The notes beneath the pieces are model-generated. The model was not told the origin of the DNA. It was given only the letters and a program-made list of their open reading frames with translations, and searched no databases. A stretch of 64,000 bases of DNA from Prevotella sp. UBA6447. GTDB taxonomy: Bacteria > Bacteroidota > Bacteroidia > Bacteroidales > Bacteroidaceae. A program made the position numbers and the translations under genes. Below are positions 9,894-17,685 of the stretch, piece by piece. Location of the stretch: assembly GCA_002437115.1 (NCBI GenBank), contig DJOD01000018.1, positions 3,069 to 67,068 of the forward strand. Direction: 5' to 3'. Every line of letters starts with the position of its first letter. Position 1 is the first letter of the stretch.

Positions 9894-11141
9894 ATGACGA
9901 ACACCATCACTCTCGATATGCTCCAGTCGGCTGGCGTGGGTGCCCTTGCCCTCATCGTCGGCATGGTAATGACACGTAAGATAGCCTTCCTGCAGAAGTT
10001 TTGCATTCCCTCACCCGTCTCGGGCGGCATCCTTTTCTCCATCGCCACACTTCTCGTTTACCTCTTTGCCCACGTGGAAATTTCTTTCGACGGCACGCTG
10101 AAAGATGTCTTCATGTTGGCCTTCTTCACCTCGGTGGGGTTCCAGTCGAACCTCTCGGTGCTGCGGCATGGTGGCAAGACGCTGGTGACTATGCTTGTGC
10201 TGCTTGTCGTGATCATTACGCTGCAAAACCTGTTGCCGCTCGGCATCACCAAGCTGCTGGGTGTCAATCCACTCGTGGGCATGGCTGCTGGCTCCATCTC
10301 GATGGCGGGTGGCCATGGCACAGCGGGCGGTTTCAGCAGCGTGCTTGAGCATCTTGGCCTGCAAGGCGCGCCTACGGTGTCGCTGGCGTCGGCCACCTTC
10401 GGCCTCATTGCCGGCTCGATGATCGGTGGCCCCATTGCCGAGCGTCTCATCAGCAAGAAGCTCACGTCGGAGCACCGCGAGCCGAAAGACTACACCATCG
10501 ACCCTGCCATGGCCGGCATTGAGAGCGAGGAGTCGTTGCCGGCGGGCCAGGCCAAGCACTTGAGCACCAACGAGCATGAGTTTCAGCAATATGCGTCGGC
10601 TGCCTACTCGCTTCTCATCGTCATGGCTCTGGGCACCGTGGCCAGTCGCCTGCTGCAGCTAACGGGCATCACCTTCCCCACCTATTTCGGCGCGCTCATT
10701 ACGGCGGCCATCGCGCGCAACGCCATGGAGCATACCCGCCTGCGTAAGCATCTGGAGATGGAGAAGATCGTCAGTGTGGGCAACATCTGCCTGTCGGTGT
10801 TTCTCGGCATGGCGATGATTTCGCTGAAGCTTTGGGAGCTGCAGTCGCTCGCGCTGCCACTTATTGTCATTCTTGTCACGCAGGTGGCTGTCATGGCCTT
10901 GTTCACTTATTTCCTGGCGTTCCCCCTCTTGGGACGCGACTACGACGCGGCGGTGCTTGTGGCTGGCTTCTGCGGTTTCGGACTGGGTGCCACGCCCAAC
11001 GCTATGGCCAACATGAGCGCTGTCTGCTACAAGTACCATTATTCTGTGAAGCCCTTTCTCATCGTGCCCATCATCGGCGCCATGTTTGTGGACCTCATCA
11101 ACACGGGCATCATCACCCTCTTCCTCAACCTTATCGGGTGA
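9894..11141 (+). CDS. gltS: Sodium/glutamate symporter
   Basis: A 415-residue inner-membrane transporter of the GltS (ESS) family, importing glutamate with Na+. It has about ten hydrophobic segments in two similar halves, and the glycine-rich re-entrant motif GSISMAGGHGTAGGFSS, with a matching GFCGFGLGATPNAMANMSA in the second half. I use the ATG at 9894 (MTNTITLDMLQSAG); the ATG at 9858 would add a poor 12-residue leader. It follows acn-icd by 170 bp with its own -7-like box (TAATTTTG, 9853-9860), so it may be separately transcribed, but the metabolic link through 2-oxoglutarate/glutamate is natural. Confidence 0.92.
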   Translation: MTNTITLDMLQSAGVGALALIVGMVMTRKIAFLQKFCIPSPVSGGILFSIATLLVYLFAHVEISFDGTLKDVFMLAFFTSVGFQSNLSVLRHGGKTLVTMLVLLVVIITLQNLLPLGITKLLGVNPLVGMAAGSISMAGGHGTAGGFSSVLEHLGLQGAPTVSLASATFGLIAGSMIGGPIAERLISKKLTSEHREPKDYTIDPAMAGIESEESLPAGQAKHLSTNEHEFQQYASAAYSLLIVMALGTVASRLLQLTGITFPTYFGALITAAIARNAMEHTRLRKHLEMEKIVSVGNICLSVFLGMAMISLKLWELQSLALPLIVILVTQVAVMALFTYFLAFPLLGRDYDAAVLVAGFCGFGLGATPNAMANMSAVCYKYHYSVKPFLIVPIIGAMFVDLINTGIITLFLNLIG

Positions 11142-11165
11142 CCAAGGCTCTCTATCCCAGAAGCC

Positions 11166-11732
11166 ATGGACAACCTCATCTTGCTCAACGCCGGCTATGC
11201 CGCCGATGACGAGCGCTGGAATTTCAACCGCGTGTCGAGCATCTTCTTCCTCTATTATGTCACCGAGGGCCAAGCCACGGTGTGTCTGCCCACTTGCGGC
11301 TGCGGAGCGGACACAGTACCTCATCCCAGCCCTCACTACCCACGACGAGCGCAGCCACTCGCGCTTCCACCACTTCTACATCCACTTCATGGATCGCGAC
11401 AACTCGCTCATCCGGATGGTCTACGACCACGTGACGGAGCTTGACGTGACGGCCACCAACGACGACTGCCGCCTCTTCGGCTCGAGGCCGAGGGCATTAC
11501 CCTGCAACTGCTGGCACGCTTCATGAGCGGCAAGAAACGGCACGACATCGGCGACCAACGCATCAGCGATGCCGTGGTGCACATCGCGAGCAACACCTGG
11601 CGGAGCCTATCACCGTGGCCACACTGTCGCGGGCTGCTGCCCTGTGCCAGGAGCAGTTCATACTATTTCAGCTGCGTGTTTCGCAAGGTGGCAGGTGTCA
11701 GTCCGCGTGAGTTTGAGAGGGCCAACCGCTAA
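11166..11732 (+). pseudogene. AraC-family regulator, frameshifted remnant
   Basis: Starts 24 bp after gltS with MDNLILLNAGYAADDERWNF, the opening of an AraC-type cupin sensor domain. Around 11285 the reading moves to another frame (RTQYLIPALTTHDERSHSRF), near 11480 to another (LEAEGITLQLLARFMSGK), and within the helix-turn-helix region again at about 11600 and 11660, ending VFRKVAGVSPREFERANR at 11732. The last segment is the second recognition helix of AraC. At least four frame changes in under 600 bp mean the gene is dead. It may once have controlled gltS. Confidence 0.75.
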
Positions 11733-11753
11733 GGTGGTGCGTTGTGGCGAGTC

Positions 11754-11823
11754 TGTCAGCAAGTGTGACACGGTGCGCCCGTGAGTGCCAAAATTGGCAG
11801 ACTGGTGACTGACAGAAATGTCA
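11754..11823. promoter_or_regulatory. Cluster of three inverted repeats upstream of groES
   Basis: TGTCA/TGACA (11754-11770), TGCCAA/TTGGCA (11786-11799) and TGACA-GAAA-TGTCA (11810-11823). They sit 100-165 bp before groES and are candidate heat-shock operator sites. No obvious -33/-7 promoter was seen next to them. Confidence 0.4.
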
Positions 11824-11920
11824 TGGCAGGTGCCCGAGCCTCTTGTGGCACGGTTTTCGTAAGGAAAGGGGCGAGTGACATGCTCACAAAGAATAAACAA
11901 AACCAAAATACATTGCAACC

Positions 11921-12193
11921 ATGAAAATCAAACCATTAGCAGACAGAGTGCTGGTACAAGCCGCACCAGCTGAAGAAAAAGTAGGTGGAATCATCATTCC
12001 TGACACCGCCAAGGAGAAACCACAACGTGGCAAGGTGATTGCCGTCGGCAAGGGCACGAAGGACGACCCCATGGTGCTGAAGGAAGGTGACACGGTGCTC
12101 TATGGCAAGTATGCAGGTACGGAGCTTGAGAACGAAGGAGAGAAATATCTCATGATGCGCCAAAGCGACGTGCTCGCAGTAGTGGAGGAATAA
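11921..12193 (+). CDS. groES: Co-chaperonin GroES
   Basis: A 90-residue Hsp10. It forms the heptameric lid of the GroEL folding chamber and binds GroEL through the mobile loop, visible near residues 16-32 (APAEEKVGGIIIPDTAKEK). The standard ending with a conserved LVVEE-like tail is present as VLAVVEE. It is followed by groEL after 64 bp, the usual bicistronic order. Confidence 0.97.
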   Translation: MKIKPLADRVLVQAAPAEEKVGGIIIPDTAKEKPQRGKVIAVGKGTKDDPMVLKEGDTVLYGKYAGTELENEGEKYLMMRQSDVLAVVEE

Positions 12194-12257
12194 TACTCTC
12201 GCACAAAGGAGGAAATACCTATTTTATATTATCATTCATAAAACATCTTGAACAACT

Positions 12258-13877
12258 ATGGCAAAGATTATCAAATACAATACAGAAGCACGCGACCTGC
12301 TGAAGCAGGGCGTAGACCAGCTCGCTAACGCAGTGAAGGTGACCCTCGGCCCGAAAGGCCGCAATGTGGTCATTGAGAAGAAATTTGGTGCTCCAGTCAT
12401 CACCAAGGATGGGGTGTCGGTAGCCAAGGAAGTGGAGCTCGAAGACAAGTTTGAGAACACGGGTGCGCAGCTCGTGAAGAGTGTGGCCTCGAAGACTGGC
12501 GACGATGCTGGTGACGGCACGACGACGGCCACCATCCTTACGCAGGCCATTGTCAATGAGGGCTTGAAGAATGTCACCGCTGGTGCCAATCCCATGGACT
12601 TGAAGCGTGGCATCGACAAGGCCGTCAACAAGGTGGTTGATTACATTAAGACCAACGCCGAAGTGGTGGGCGACAACTACGACAAGATTGAGCAAGTGGC
12701 CACTGTCAGTGCCAACAACGACCCTGAGATTGGAAAGCTCTTGGCAGATGCCATGCGCAAAGTCTCGAAAGACGGCGTGATTACCGTTGAGGACAGCAAG
12801 ACGCGCGACACCACCATCGGTGTCACCGAGGGTATGCAGTTTGACCGTGGCTACTTGAGCGGCTACTTCGTGACCGACACCGACAAGATGGAGTGTGTCA
12901 TGGACGATCCTTACATCCTGCTCTACGACAAGAAGATTTCTAACCTGAAGGAATTCTTGCCCATCCTGCAGCCCGCTGCCGAGAGTGGTCGCCCGCTGCT
13001 CGTCATAGCCGAGGATGTCGATTCTGAGGCTCTCACAACACTGGTCGTCAATCGTCTGCGTGGCGGCTTGAAGATTTGCGCCGTCAAGGCTCCTGGCTTT
13101 GGCGACCGTCGCAAAGCCATGCTTGAGGATATCGCAGTGCTCACGGGTGGCGTGGTGATCAGCGAGGAGAAGGGCTTGAAACTTGAGCAAGCCACCCTCG
13201 AGATGCTTGGTACGGCCAAGAAGGTCACCGTCGACAAGGAGAACACCATCATCGTTGGCGGTGCTGGCGACAAGGAGAACATCAAGGAGCGCGTGCAGCA
13301 AATCAAGAACGAGATTGCCAACACCAAGAGCAGCTACGACAAGGAGAAGCTCCAGGAGCGTCTGGCTAAGCTCGCCGGTGGTGTTGCTGTGCTCTATGTG
13401 GGTGCCAACAGCGAGGTTGAGATGAAGGAGAAGAAAGACCGTGTTGACGACGCACTCTGCGCTACTCGCGCAGCCATCGAGGAAGGTGTGGTTGTCGGTG
13501 GTGGCACCACATACATCCGCGCACAGAAAGAGCTCGAGACGCTCAAGGGTGACAACGCGGATGAGCAGACGGGCATCAACATTGTGTGCCGTGCCATCGA
13601 GGAACCTCTTCGCCAGATTGTCAGCAATGCTGGCGGTGAAGGTGCTGTCGTGGTCGACAAGGTGCGCCAGGGCGAAGGCGACTATGGCTACAACGCCCGC
13701 ACCGACACCTATGAGGATCTTCGCGCCAAAGGTGTGATTGATCCGGCCAAGGTGGAGCGTGTGGCTCTTGAGAACGCCGCTTCTATCGCTGGCATGTTCC
13801 TCACCACGGAGTGTCTCATTGTGGACAAGCCTGAGGAGAAGCCAGCTATGCCTGCACCACAGCCTGGCATGATGTAA
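12258..13877 (+). CDS. groL: Chaperonin GroEL
   Basis: A 539-residue Hsp60 chaperonin that folds cytoplasmic proteins with ATP. The ATP-binding stretch DGTTTATIL (with the upstream TLGPKGRNVV) and the GGG near EEGVVVGGGTTY are intact. Length is normal for Bacteroidetes. The tail ends PAMPAPQPGMM, with proline/methionine content but without the long GGM repeats of E. coli GroEL, as in many Bacteroidetes. A strong hairpin terminator follows at 13931. Confidence 0.98.
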   Translation: MAKIIKYNTEARDLLKQGVDQLANAVKVTLGPKGRNVVIEKKFGAPVITKDGVSVAKEVELEDKFENTGAQLVKSVASKTGDDAGDGTTTATILTQAIVNEGLKNVTAGANPMDLKRGIDKAVNKVVDYIKTNAEVVGDNYDKIEQVATVSANNDPEIGKLLADAMRKVSKDGVITVEDSKTRDTTIGVTEGMQFDRGYLSGYFVTDTDKMECVMDDPYILLYDKKISNLKEFLPILQPAAESGRPLLVIAEDVDSEALTTLVVNRLRGGLKICAVKAPGFGDRRKAMLEDIAVLTGGVVISEEKGLKLEQATLEMLGTAKKVTVDKENTIIVGGAGDKENIKERVQQIKNEIANTKSSYDKEKLQERLAKLAGGVAVLYVGANSEVEMKEKKDRVDDALCATRAAIEEGVVVGGGTTYIRAQKELETLKGDNADEQTGINIVCRAIEEPLRQIVSNAGGEGAVVVDKVRQGEGDYGYNARTDTYEDLRAKGVIDPAKVERVALENAASIAGMFLTTECLIVDKPEEKPAMPAPQPGMM

Positions 13878-13930
13878 ACCGCAAGATGTGGTCGTGTGGC
13901 CGTTAGCCGCACGAGTGCAACCAAATAATG

Positions 13931-13966
13931 AAAGGGCAGGGGACTTCGGTTTCCTGCCCTTTTCTT
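13931..13966 (+). terminator. Terminator of groES-groEL
   Basis: Perfect 10-bp stem AAAGGGCAGG / CCTGCCCTTT with a 12-nt loop, followed by TTTCTTTC. Confidence 0.8.
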
Positions 13967-14100
13967 TCTGTGCACGTTTGCCGGGCGAGGCGCAAGCAAG
14001 TCGTCAGCGAGCGTCAGAAGAGGTCTTGCATTTTTCTCATGTCTGCTTTTTGTAACGGGAAAGCTGTATATTACCTTAGTGGACATTTTTTGCCAGATTG

Positions 14101-14132
14101 TTTGTTAGTTAGCAGATAACAACTTAACTTTG
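14101..14132 (+). promoter_or_regulatory. Strong Bacteroidetes promoter in the groEL downstream gap
   Basis: TTTG (14101-14104), 20 bp, TAACTTTG (14125-14132): full match to the -33/-7 consensus. It points into a stretch with no real gene that ends in an intrinsic terminator. Confidence 0.7.
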
Positions 14133-14138
14133 CAAAAC

Positions 14139-14289
14139 ATATGGTTAAGATTGGGAGGCATTTCCCAACTATTTTAGTATGATTGGCCTGGGAAGGCCGG
14201 CATGCAAGAAATAATTTATTTGTTTTAGTAGATTAGTTTTTAAGTAGTTTGTTTTGAAATCGGTTGTCGTGATGACATCCGATTTTTTT
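14139..14289 (+). ncRNA. Candidate small RNA of about 150 nt
   Basis: The start is inferred from the promoter at 14101-14132. Inside are two hairpins: TTGGGA/TCCCAA (about 14150-14168) and GGCC/GGCC (about 14184-14199). The end is an intrinsic terminator: AAATCGG (14257-14263) pairing with CCGATTT (14279-14285), an inner TGTC/GACA stem, and a seven-T run. The only ORF is a 13-codon one (14141-14182, MVKIGRHFPTILV), which could be a leader or small peptide. I do not recognise an RNA family. It lies between groEL and the 14390 gene, both with their own signals. Confidence 0.55.
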
Positions 14290-14389
14290 GTTGCCGTTCC
14301 GTTGGGCGTGATGTTGCCTGTGATATTGCCTGCGCCTGTTTTTCGTCCGAACATGATGGCATTTGTGAGGAAAACGTTAACTTTGCAAC

Positions 14390-14686
14390 ATGAAAGTAAA
14401 ATTTCGCATTGACTGGAAGAAGGCCCTCGTCTTCCTCCTTGTGTCGGCCGGTCTCTATTACCTGACGCGCTCGTTCACGATGACGCTTGGCATCCTGTTG
14501 CTGCTCATTGTGGCCGATTACCTGCTGGCCGACTGGGATGACACGCGCAAGCGCAAGCGGGAGTGGCGCGAGTTTGAGAGGCAATTGCGCGACGAGAACG
14601 CTCGGCTGCAACAGTACGGTGGGAACAAGAATGCCCGCCAGGCTCCTGGTGGGCGCAAGCCGCAAGGTGGGAAGGAGTGCCCATGA
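14390..14686 (+). CDS. Small membrane protein of unknown function
   Basis: A 98-residue protein: a short basic N-terminus (MKVKFRIDWKKA), one or two close hydrophobic segments (about residues 12-45), then a charged, arginine-rich cytoplasmic tail (DDTRKRKREWREFERQLRDE) and a low-complexity Gly/Arg/Pro end. I do not recognise the family. Its -7 box TAACTTTG (14378-14385) ends four bases before the ATG, which would give a leaderless mRNA. The stop overlaps the start of the UmuD-like gene by 4 bp, so the two are co-translated. Confidence 0.75.
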   Translation: MKVKFRIDWKKALVFLLVSAGLYYLTRSFTMTLGILLLLIVADYLLADWDDTRKRKREWREFERQLRDENARLQQYGGNKNARQAPGGRKPQGGKECP

Positions 14687-15147
14687 ACGAGTTGCTAATT
14701 CTTTCGGGCGAGTTTTCTGGCAGTTCTCCGTTGCCCTTTGCCTCGGGTGGCGTGAAAGCCGGCTTCCCCAGTCCGGCGCAAGATTACATGGCCGAGAGCC
14801 TTGACTTCGACAAAGACCTCATCGAGCATCCCGCAGCAACCTTTTACGCACGCGTGGTGGGCGACTCGATGATCGAAGCAGGTATTAGCGAGGGCGACAT
14901 TGTGGTCATCGACAAGGCTCTTGAGCCCGAACAGGGCGACATCATTGTGGCTTTCATCGATGGGGAGTTTACTCTGAAGTTCCTTGACCTCACGCACAAG
15001 GCCGACGGTTTCATTGAACTGGTGCCGGCCAACAAGAAATACAGCCGCATACGCGTTTATCCCACCGACAACTTCAAGGTGTGGGGCGTGTTGGCCTGGA
15101 GCATCAAGCCCAGGCGCGCTACCTCGATGAAGCGGCTTATGAAATGA
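14683..15147 (+). CDS. UmuD-like S24 self-cleaving peptidase
   Basis: A 154-residue protein of the LexA/UmuD peptidase family. Numbering from the ATG at 14683 it has the self-cleavage site Ala26-Gly27 followed by FPSPAQDY, catalytic Ser62 in VGDSM and Lys99 in TLKFL; these are spaced exactly like E. coli UmuD (24-25, 60, 97). UmuD, once cleaved after RecA activation, forms the accessory subunits of the error-prone polymerase V. There is no umuC next to it: the neighbours are a small membrane protein (4-bp overlap) and an amino-sugar kinase. No N-terminal DNA-binding domain is present, so it is not LexA. A two-codon upstream start (14677) is possible. Confidence 0.85.
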   Translation: MNELLILSGEFSGSSPLPFASGGVKAGFPSPAQDYMAESLDFDKDLIEHPAATFYARVVGDSMIEAGISEGDIVVIDKALEPEQGDIIVAFIDGEFTLKFLDLTHKADGFIELVPANKKYSRIRVYPTDNFKVWGVLAWSIKPRRATSMKRLMK

Positions 15148-15204
15148 CGGGCGGGCGGTCTTCAGCCTGGCCGAAACACATCACCTTATTGATATTTCCC
15201 TCAC

Positions 15205-16773
15205 ATGGAAAAGCTTGTCAAGCTATATCAGCAGTGGGCCGGCATGGCACCTGCGAAAGTGGAAAGGCTGGCTGGGGCCGGCAGTAATCGTCAGTATTAT
15301 CGCCTCACGGCACCCGACACGACTACGGTGATCGGTGTCGTGGGCACGAGCCGCGAGGAAAATCACGCCTTCGTGTCGCTCGACAGCCACTTCATGTTGC
15401 GCAAGTTGCCTGTGCCCGAGCTGCTTGCCGTGAGCGACGATGAGATGCGCTATCTGCAGACCGACCTTGGAAGCACGTCGCTCTTCGATGCCATACGGGG
15501 CGGGCGTGAGGCTGGCGGGCGATACGACCTGGCCGAGCAGACCCTGCTGAAGCGCACCATCCGTGCCTTGCCCGACCTGCAGATACGCGGCGCGCGTGGT
15601 CTCGACTGGAGCGTGTGCTACCCGCAGCCGGAGTTTGATGTGGACAACGTGCTCTTCGACCTCAACTATTTCAAATACGATTTCCTCAAACTCACGGGAA
15701 TCGACTTCCATGAGATGAAGCTCGAGGCCAGCTTCCGCCGCTTCGCCAAGGATCTCACGGCGGAGCCTTCAGAGAGTTTCATGTACCGCGATTTCCAGGC
15801 GCGCAACGTCATGCTCGACGCTGAGGGCAATCCTTTCTTCATCGATTTCCAGGGCGGGCGCAAGGGACCTTATTATTATGACCTTGCCTCTTTCCTCTGG
15901 CAAGCATCAGCGCGCTATCCCTATAAGTTGCGACGAGAGCTCGTAGCAACGTATTACGAGTCGCTGAAGCAGTATGCTGAGGTTCCTTCCGTGCGCCATT
16001 TCGCAGGTCGGCTGAGCCTCTTCGTGTTGTTCCGCACCCTGCAGGTGCTTGGGGCCTATGGCTTCCGTGGACTTTATGAGCGCAAGCAACACTTTATCGA
16101 CAGCATCCCCATGGCCATGGACAACCTGCGCGACCTGTTGCGCTTGCGCGAGGATGTGCTGCCTTATCCTTACCTGCGCGAGGTGCTTACGCGCCTGGCC
16201 GACCTGCCGCGCTTTGCCCACCGGGAGGAGCCTGTGCACCAGCGTGCTGACGGCTACAAGACCACCGACCGCAATGTCTATCCCGCCCATCCGCAAGATG
16301 GCCCCGCCACCTTCTCCAAGTATGACGGCAAAGGGCCACTCGTGGTTCGCGTCTACAGCTTCTCTTACCGCAAGGGCATTCCCGATGACCCGTCGGGCAA
16401 CGGCGGCGGCTATGTCTTCGATTGTCGTTCGACCCATAATCCGGGGCGCTATGAGCCCTACAAGAAACTGACGGGGCTCGACGAGCCAGTCATTCGTTTC
16501 CTTGAAGACGATGGCGAGATACTCGAGTTTCTCGAGCATGTCTATGCGCTGGCCGACAAGCACGTGGCCCGTTACGTGCAGCGAGGCTTCACCAGTCTCA
16601 TGTTTTGTTTCGGTTGCACGGGCGGACAGCACCGCTCCGTTTACAGTGCGCAGCACCTGGCCGAGCACATTCATGCGAAGTTTGGCATTGAGGTGCGCGT
16701 CTGCCACCGTGAGCAAGGCATCAGCCAGACCCTTCCCGCCGTGAAAAAGGCAAACCAAACACTTGCCGATTAA
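15205..16773 (+). CDS. AmgK-like sugar kinase fused to a RapZ C-terminal domain
   Basis: 522 residues in two parts. Residues about 1-330 are an aminoglycoside-phosphotransferase-fold kinase with the catalytic loop YRDFQARNVML (Asp196, Asn201) and the metal-binding IDFQGGRKGPYYYDLASF (Asp214); this is the pattern of AmgK, the anomeric MurNAc/GlcNAc kinase. Residues about 376-505 match the RapZ C-terminal domain: VRVYSFSYRKGIP, VFDCRSTHNPG, TGLDEPV and FCFGCTGGQHRSV. The RapZ N-terminal ATPase (Walker A) is absent. A MurU-like gene follows 25 bp later. AmgK and MurU together turn recovered MurNAc into UDP-MurNAc. The RapZ domain of E. coli senses GlcN6P, so an amino-sugar-sensing role here is an attractive inference. 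An alternative is another small-sugar or choline kinase. Confidence 0.8.
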   Translation: MEKLVKLYQQWAGMAPAKVERLAGAGSNRQYYRLTAPDTTTVIGVVGTSREENHAFVSLDSHFMLRKLPVPELLAVSDDEMRYLQTDLGSTSLFDAIRGGREAGGRYDLAEQTLLKRTIRALPDLQIRGARGLDWSVCYPQPEFDVDNVLFDLNYFKYDFLKLTGIDFHEMKLEASFRRFAKDLTAEPSESFMYRDFQARNVMLDAEGNPFFIDFQGGRKGPYYYDLASFLWQASARYPYKLRRELVATYYESLKQYAEVPSVRHFAGRLSLFVLFRTLQVLGAYGFRGLYERKQHFIDSIPMAMDNLRDLLRLREDVLPYPYLREVLTRLADLPRFAHREEPVHQRADGYKTTDRNVYPAHPQDGPATFSKYDGKGPLVVRVYSFSYRKGIPDDPSGNGGGYVFDCRSTHNPGRYEPYKKLTGLDEPVIRFLEDDGEILEFLEHVYALADKHVARYVQRGFTSLMFCFGCTGGQHRSVYSAQHLAEHIHAKFGIEVRVCHREQGISQTLPAVKKANQTLAD

Positions 16774-16793
16774 GAAAAGAATAGTTACCTTTG
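16762..16793 (+). promoter_or_regulatory. Promoter giving a probably leaderless murU mRNA
   Basis: CTTG (16762-16765), 20 bp, TACCTTTG (16786-16793). The box ends 5 bases before the murU ATG at 16799 and overlaps the end of the kinase gene. Confidence 0.55.
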
Positions 16794-16798
16794 CACAT

Positions 16799-17629
16799 AT
16801 GAAGCAAGCCATGATCTTTGCCGCTGGTCTGGGAACACGCCTCAAGCCCCTTACCGACACCATGCCCAAGGCTTTGGTGCCCGTGGGCGGGGAGCCTTTG
16901 CTGCGACGTGTCATCTTCCGCTTGCGTGATGCTGGGTTCACGCGCATTGTCGTCAACGTGCATCACTTCGCCTCGCAAATTACAGATTACCTGAGAGACA
17001 ACGGCAATTTCGGTCTTGACATACGCGTCAGCGACGAAACCTCAGAGCTGCTCGACACGGGAGGTGGCCTGCGCAAGGCGCAGCCGTTGTTCGCGCCGCG
17101 ATGTCCCATTCTCATACACAATGTTGATATACTCAGCAACGTGGACCTCGACCGTTTCTACCGCGCCGATTGGCGGGTGGCGTGCCCCGACTGTGGCGTG
17201 CCGCACCTCATGGCGGGCGCGCGGCTGCTGGTGAGCTGGCGGAAGACCAAGCGTTACCTGGTGTTCGACGACCAGATGCTGCTTGTGGGATGGGTAAACA
17301 CGGCTACAGGCGAGGTGAAGTCTCCTTTCGGTGAGGTGCGTGCCGCACTGCAACGCCTCTCTTATCCGCTCACCATTGGTGACGAGCCCATGGTTGTGGC
17401 GGGTCACCTTCACCTCTATGCTTTTAGCGGAATCCATGCCTTCTCGCCCACGCTGTTCACGCTGATGGTGGGCTGGCCCGCCAAGTTCCCCATCATGGAC
17501 TTTTACCTCAAGGTTTGCGCCAAGACACCCGTCATGGGTTATGCCAAGGAGAACTTGCGCCTGATGGACGTAGGTAAGATTGACACGTTGGCCGATGCAG
17601 AGGCTTTTGCCCAGTCGCTTGATGTCTGA
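16799..17629 (+). CDS. MurU-like sugar-1-phosphate nucleotidyltransferase
   Basis: A 276-residue nucleotidyltransferase with the Rossmann signature AAGLGTRLKPLTDTMPKAL at residues about 8-26, and the metal-binding Asp in HNVDIL near residue 109. Size and the pairing with an AmgK-like kinase indicate N-acetylmuramate-1-phosphate uridylyltransferase (MurU), the last step of the fosfomycin-bypassing peptidoglycan recycling route. Glucose-1-phosphate thymidylyl- or mannose-1-phosphate guanylyltransferase are the alternatives, but these are usually longer or sit in polysaccharide clusters. The ATG at 16799 is chosen over 16763, which would lie inside the preceding gene and upstream of the -7 box. 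Confidence 0.75.
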   Translation: MKQAMIFAAGLGTRLKPLTDTMPKALVPVGGEPLLRRVIFRLRDAGFTRIVVNVHHFASQITDYLRDNGNFGLDIRVSDETSELLDTGGGLRKAQPLFAPRCPILIHNVDILSNVDLDRFYRADWRVACPDCGVPHLMAGARLLVSWRKTKRYLVFDDQMLLVGWVNTATGEVKSPFGEVRAALQRLSYPLTIGDEPMVVAGHLHLYAFSGIHAFSPTLFTLMVGWPAKFPIMDFYLKVCAKTPVMGYAKENLRLMDVGKIDTLADAEAFAQSLDV

Positions 17630-17685
17630 CTGCCACTCGATAGTAGGTCGTAGGCCACAGACGCTCACATTTTTTTACACAATAT

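Noticed and set aside
14141..14182. 13-codon ORF as an attenuator leader peptide
   Set aside because: No repeated regulatory codons and no biosynthetic gene downstream; kept only as part of the small RNA candidate.
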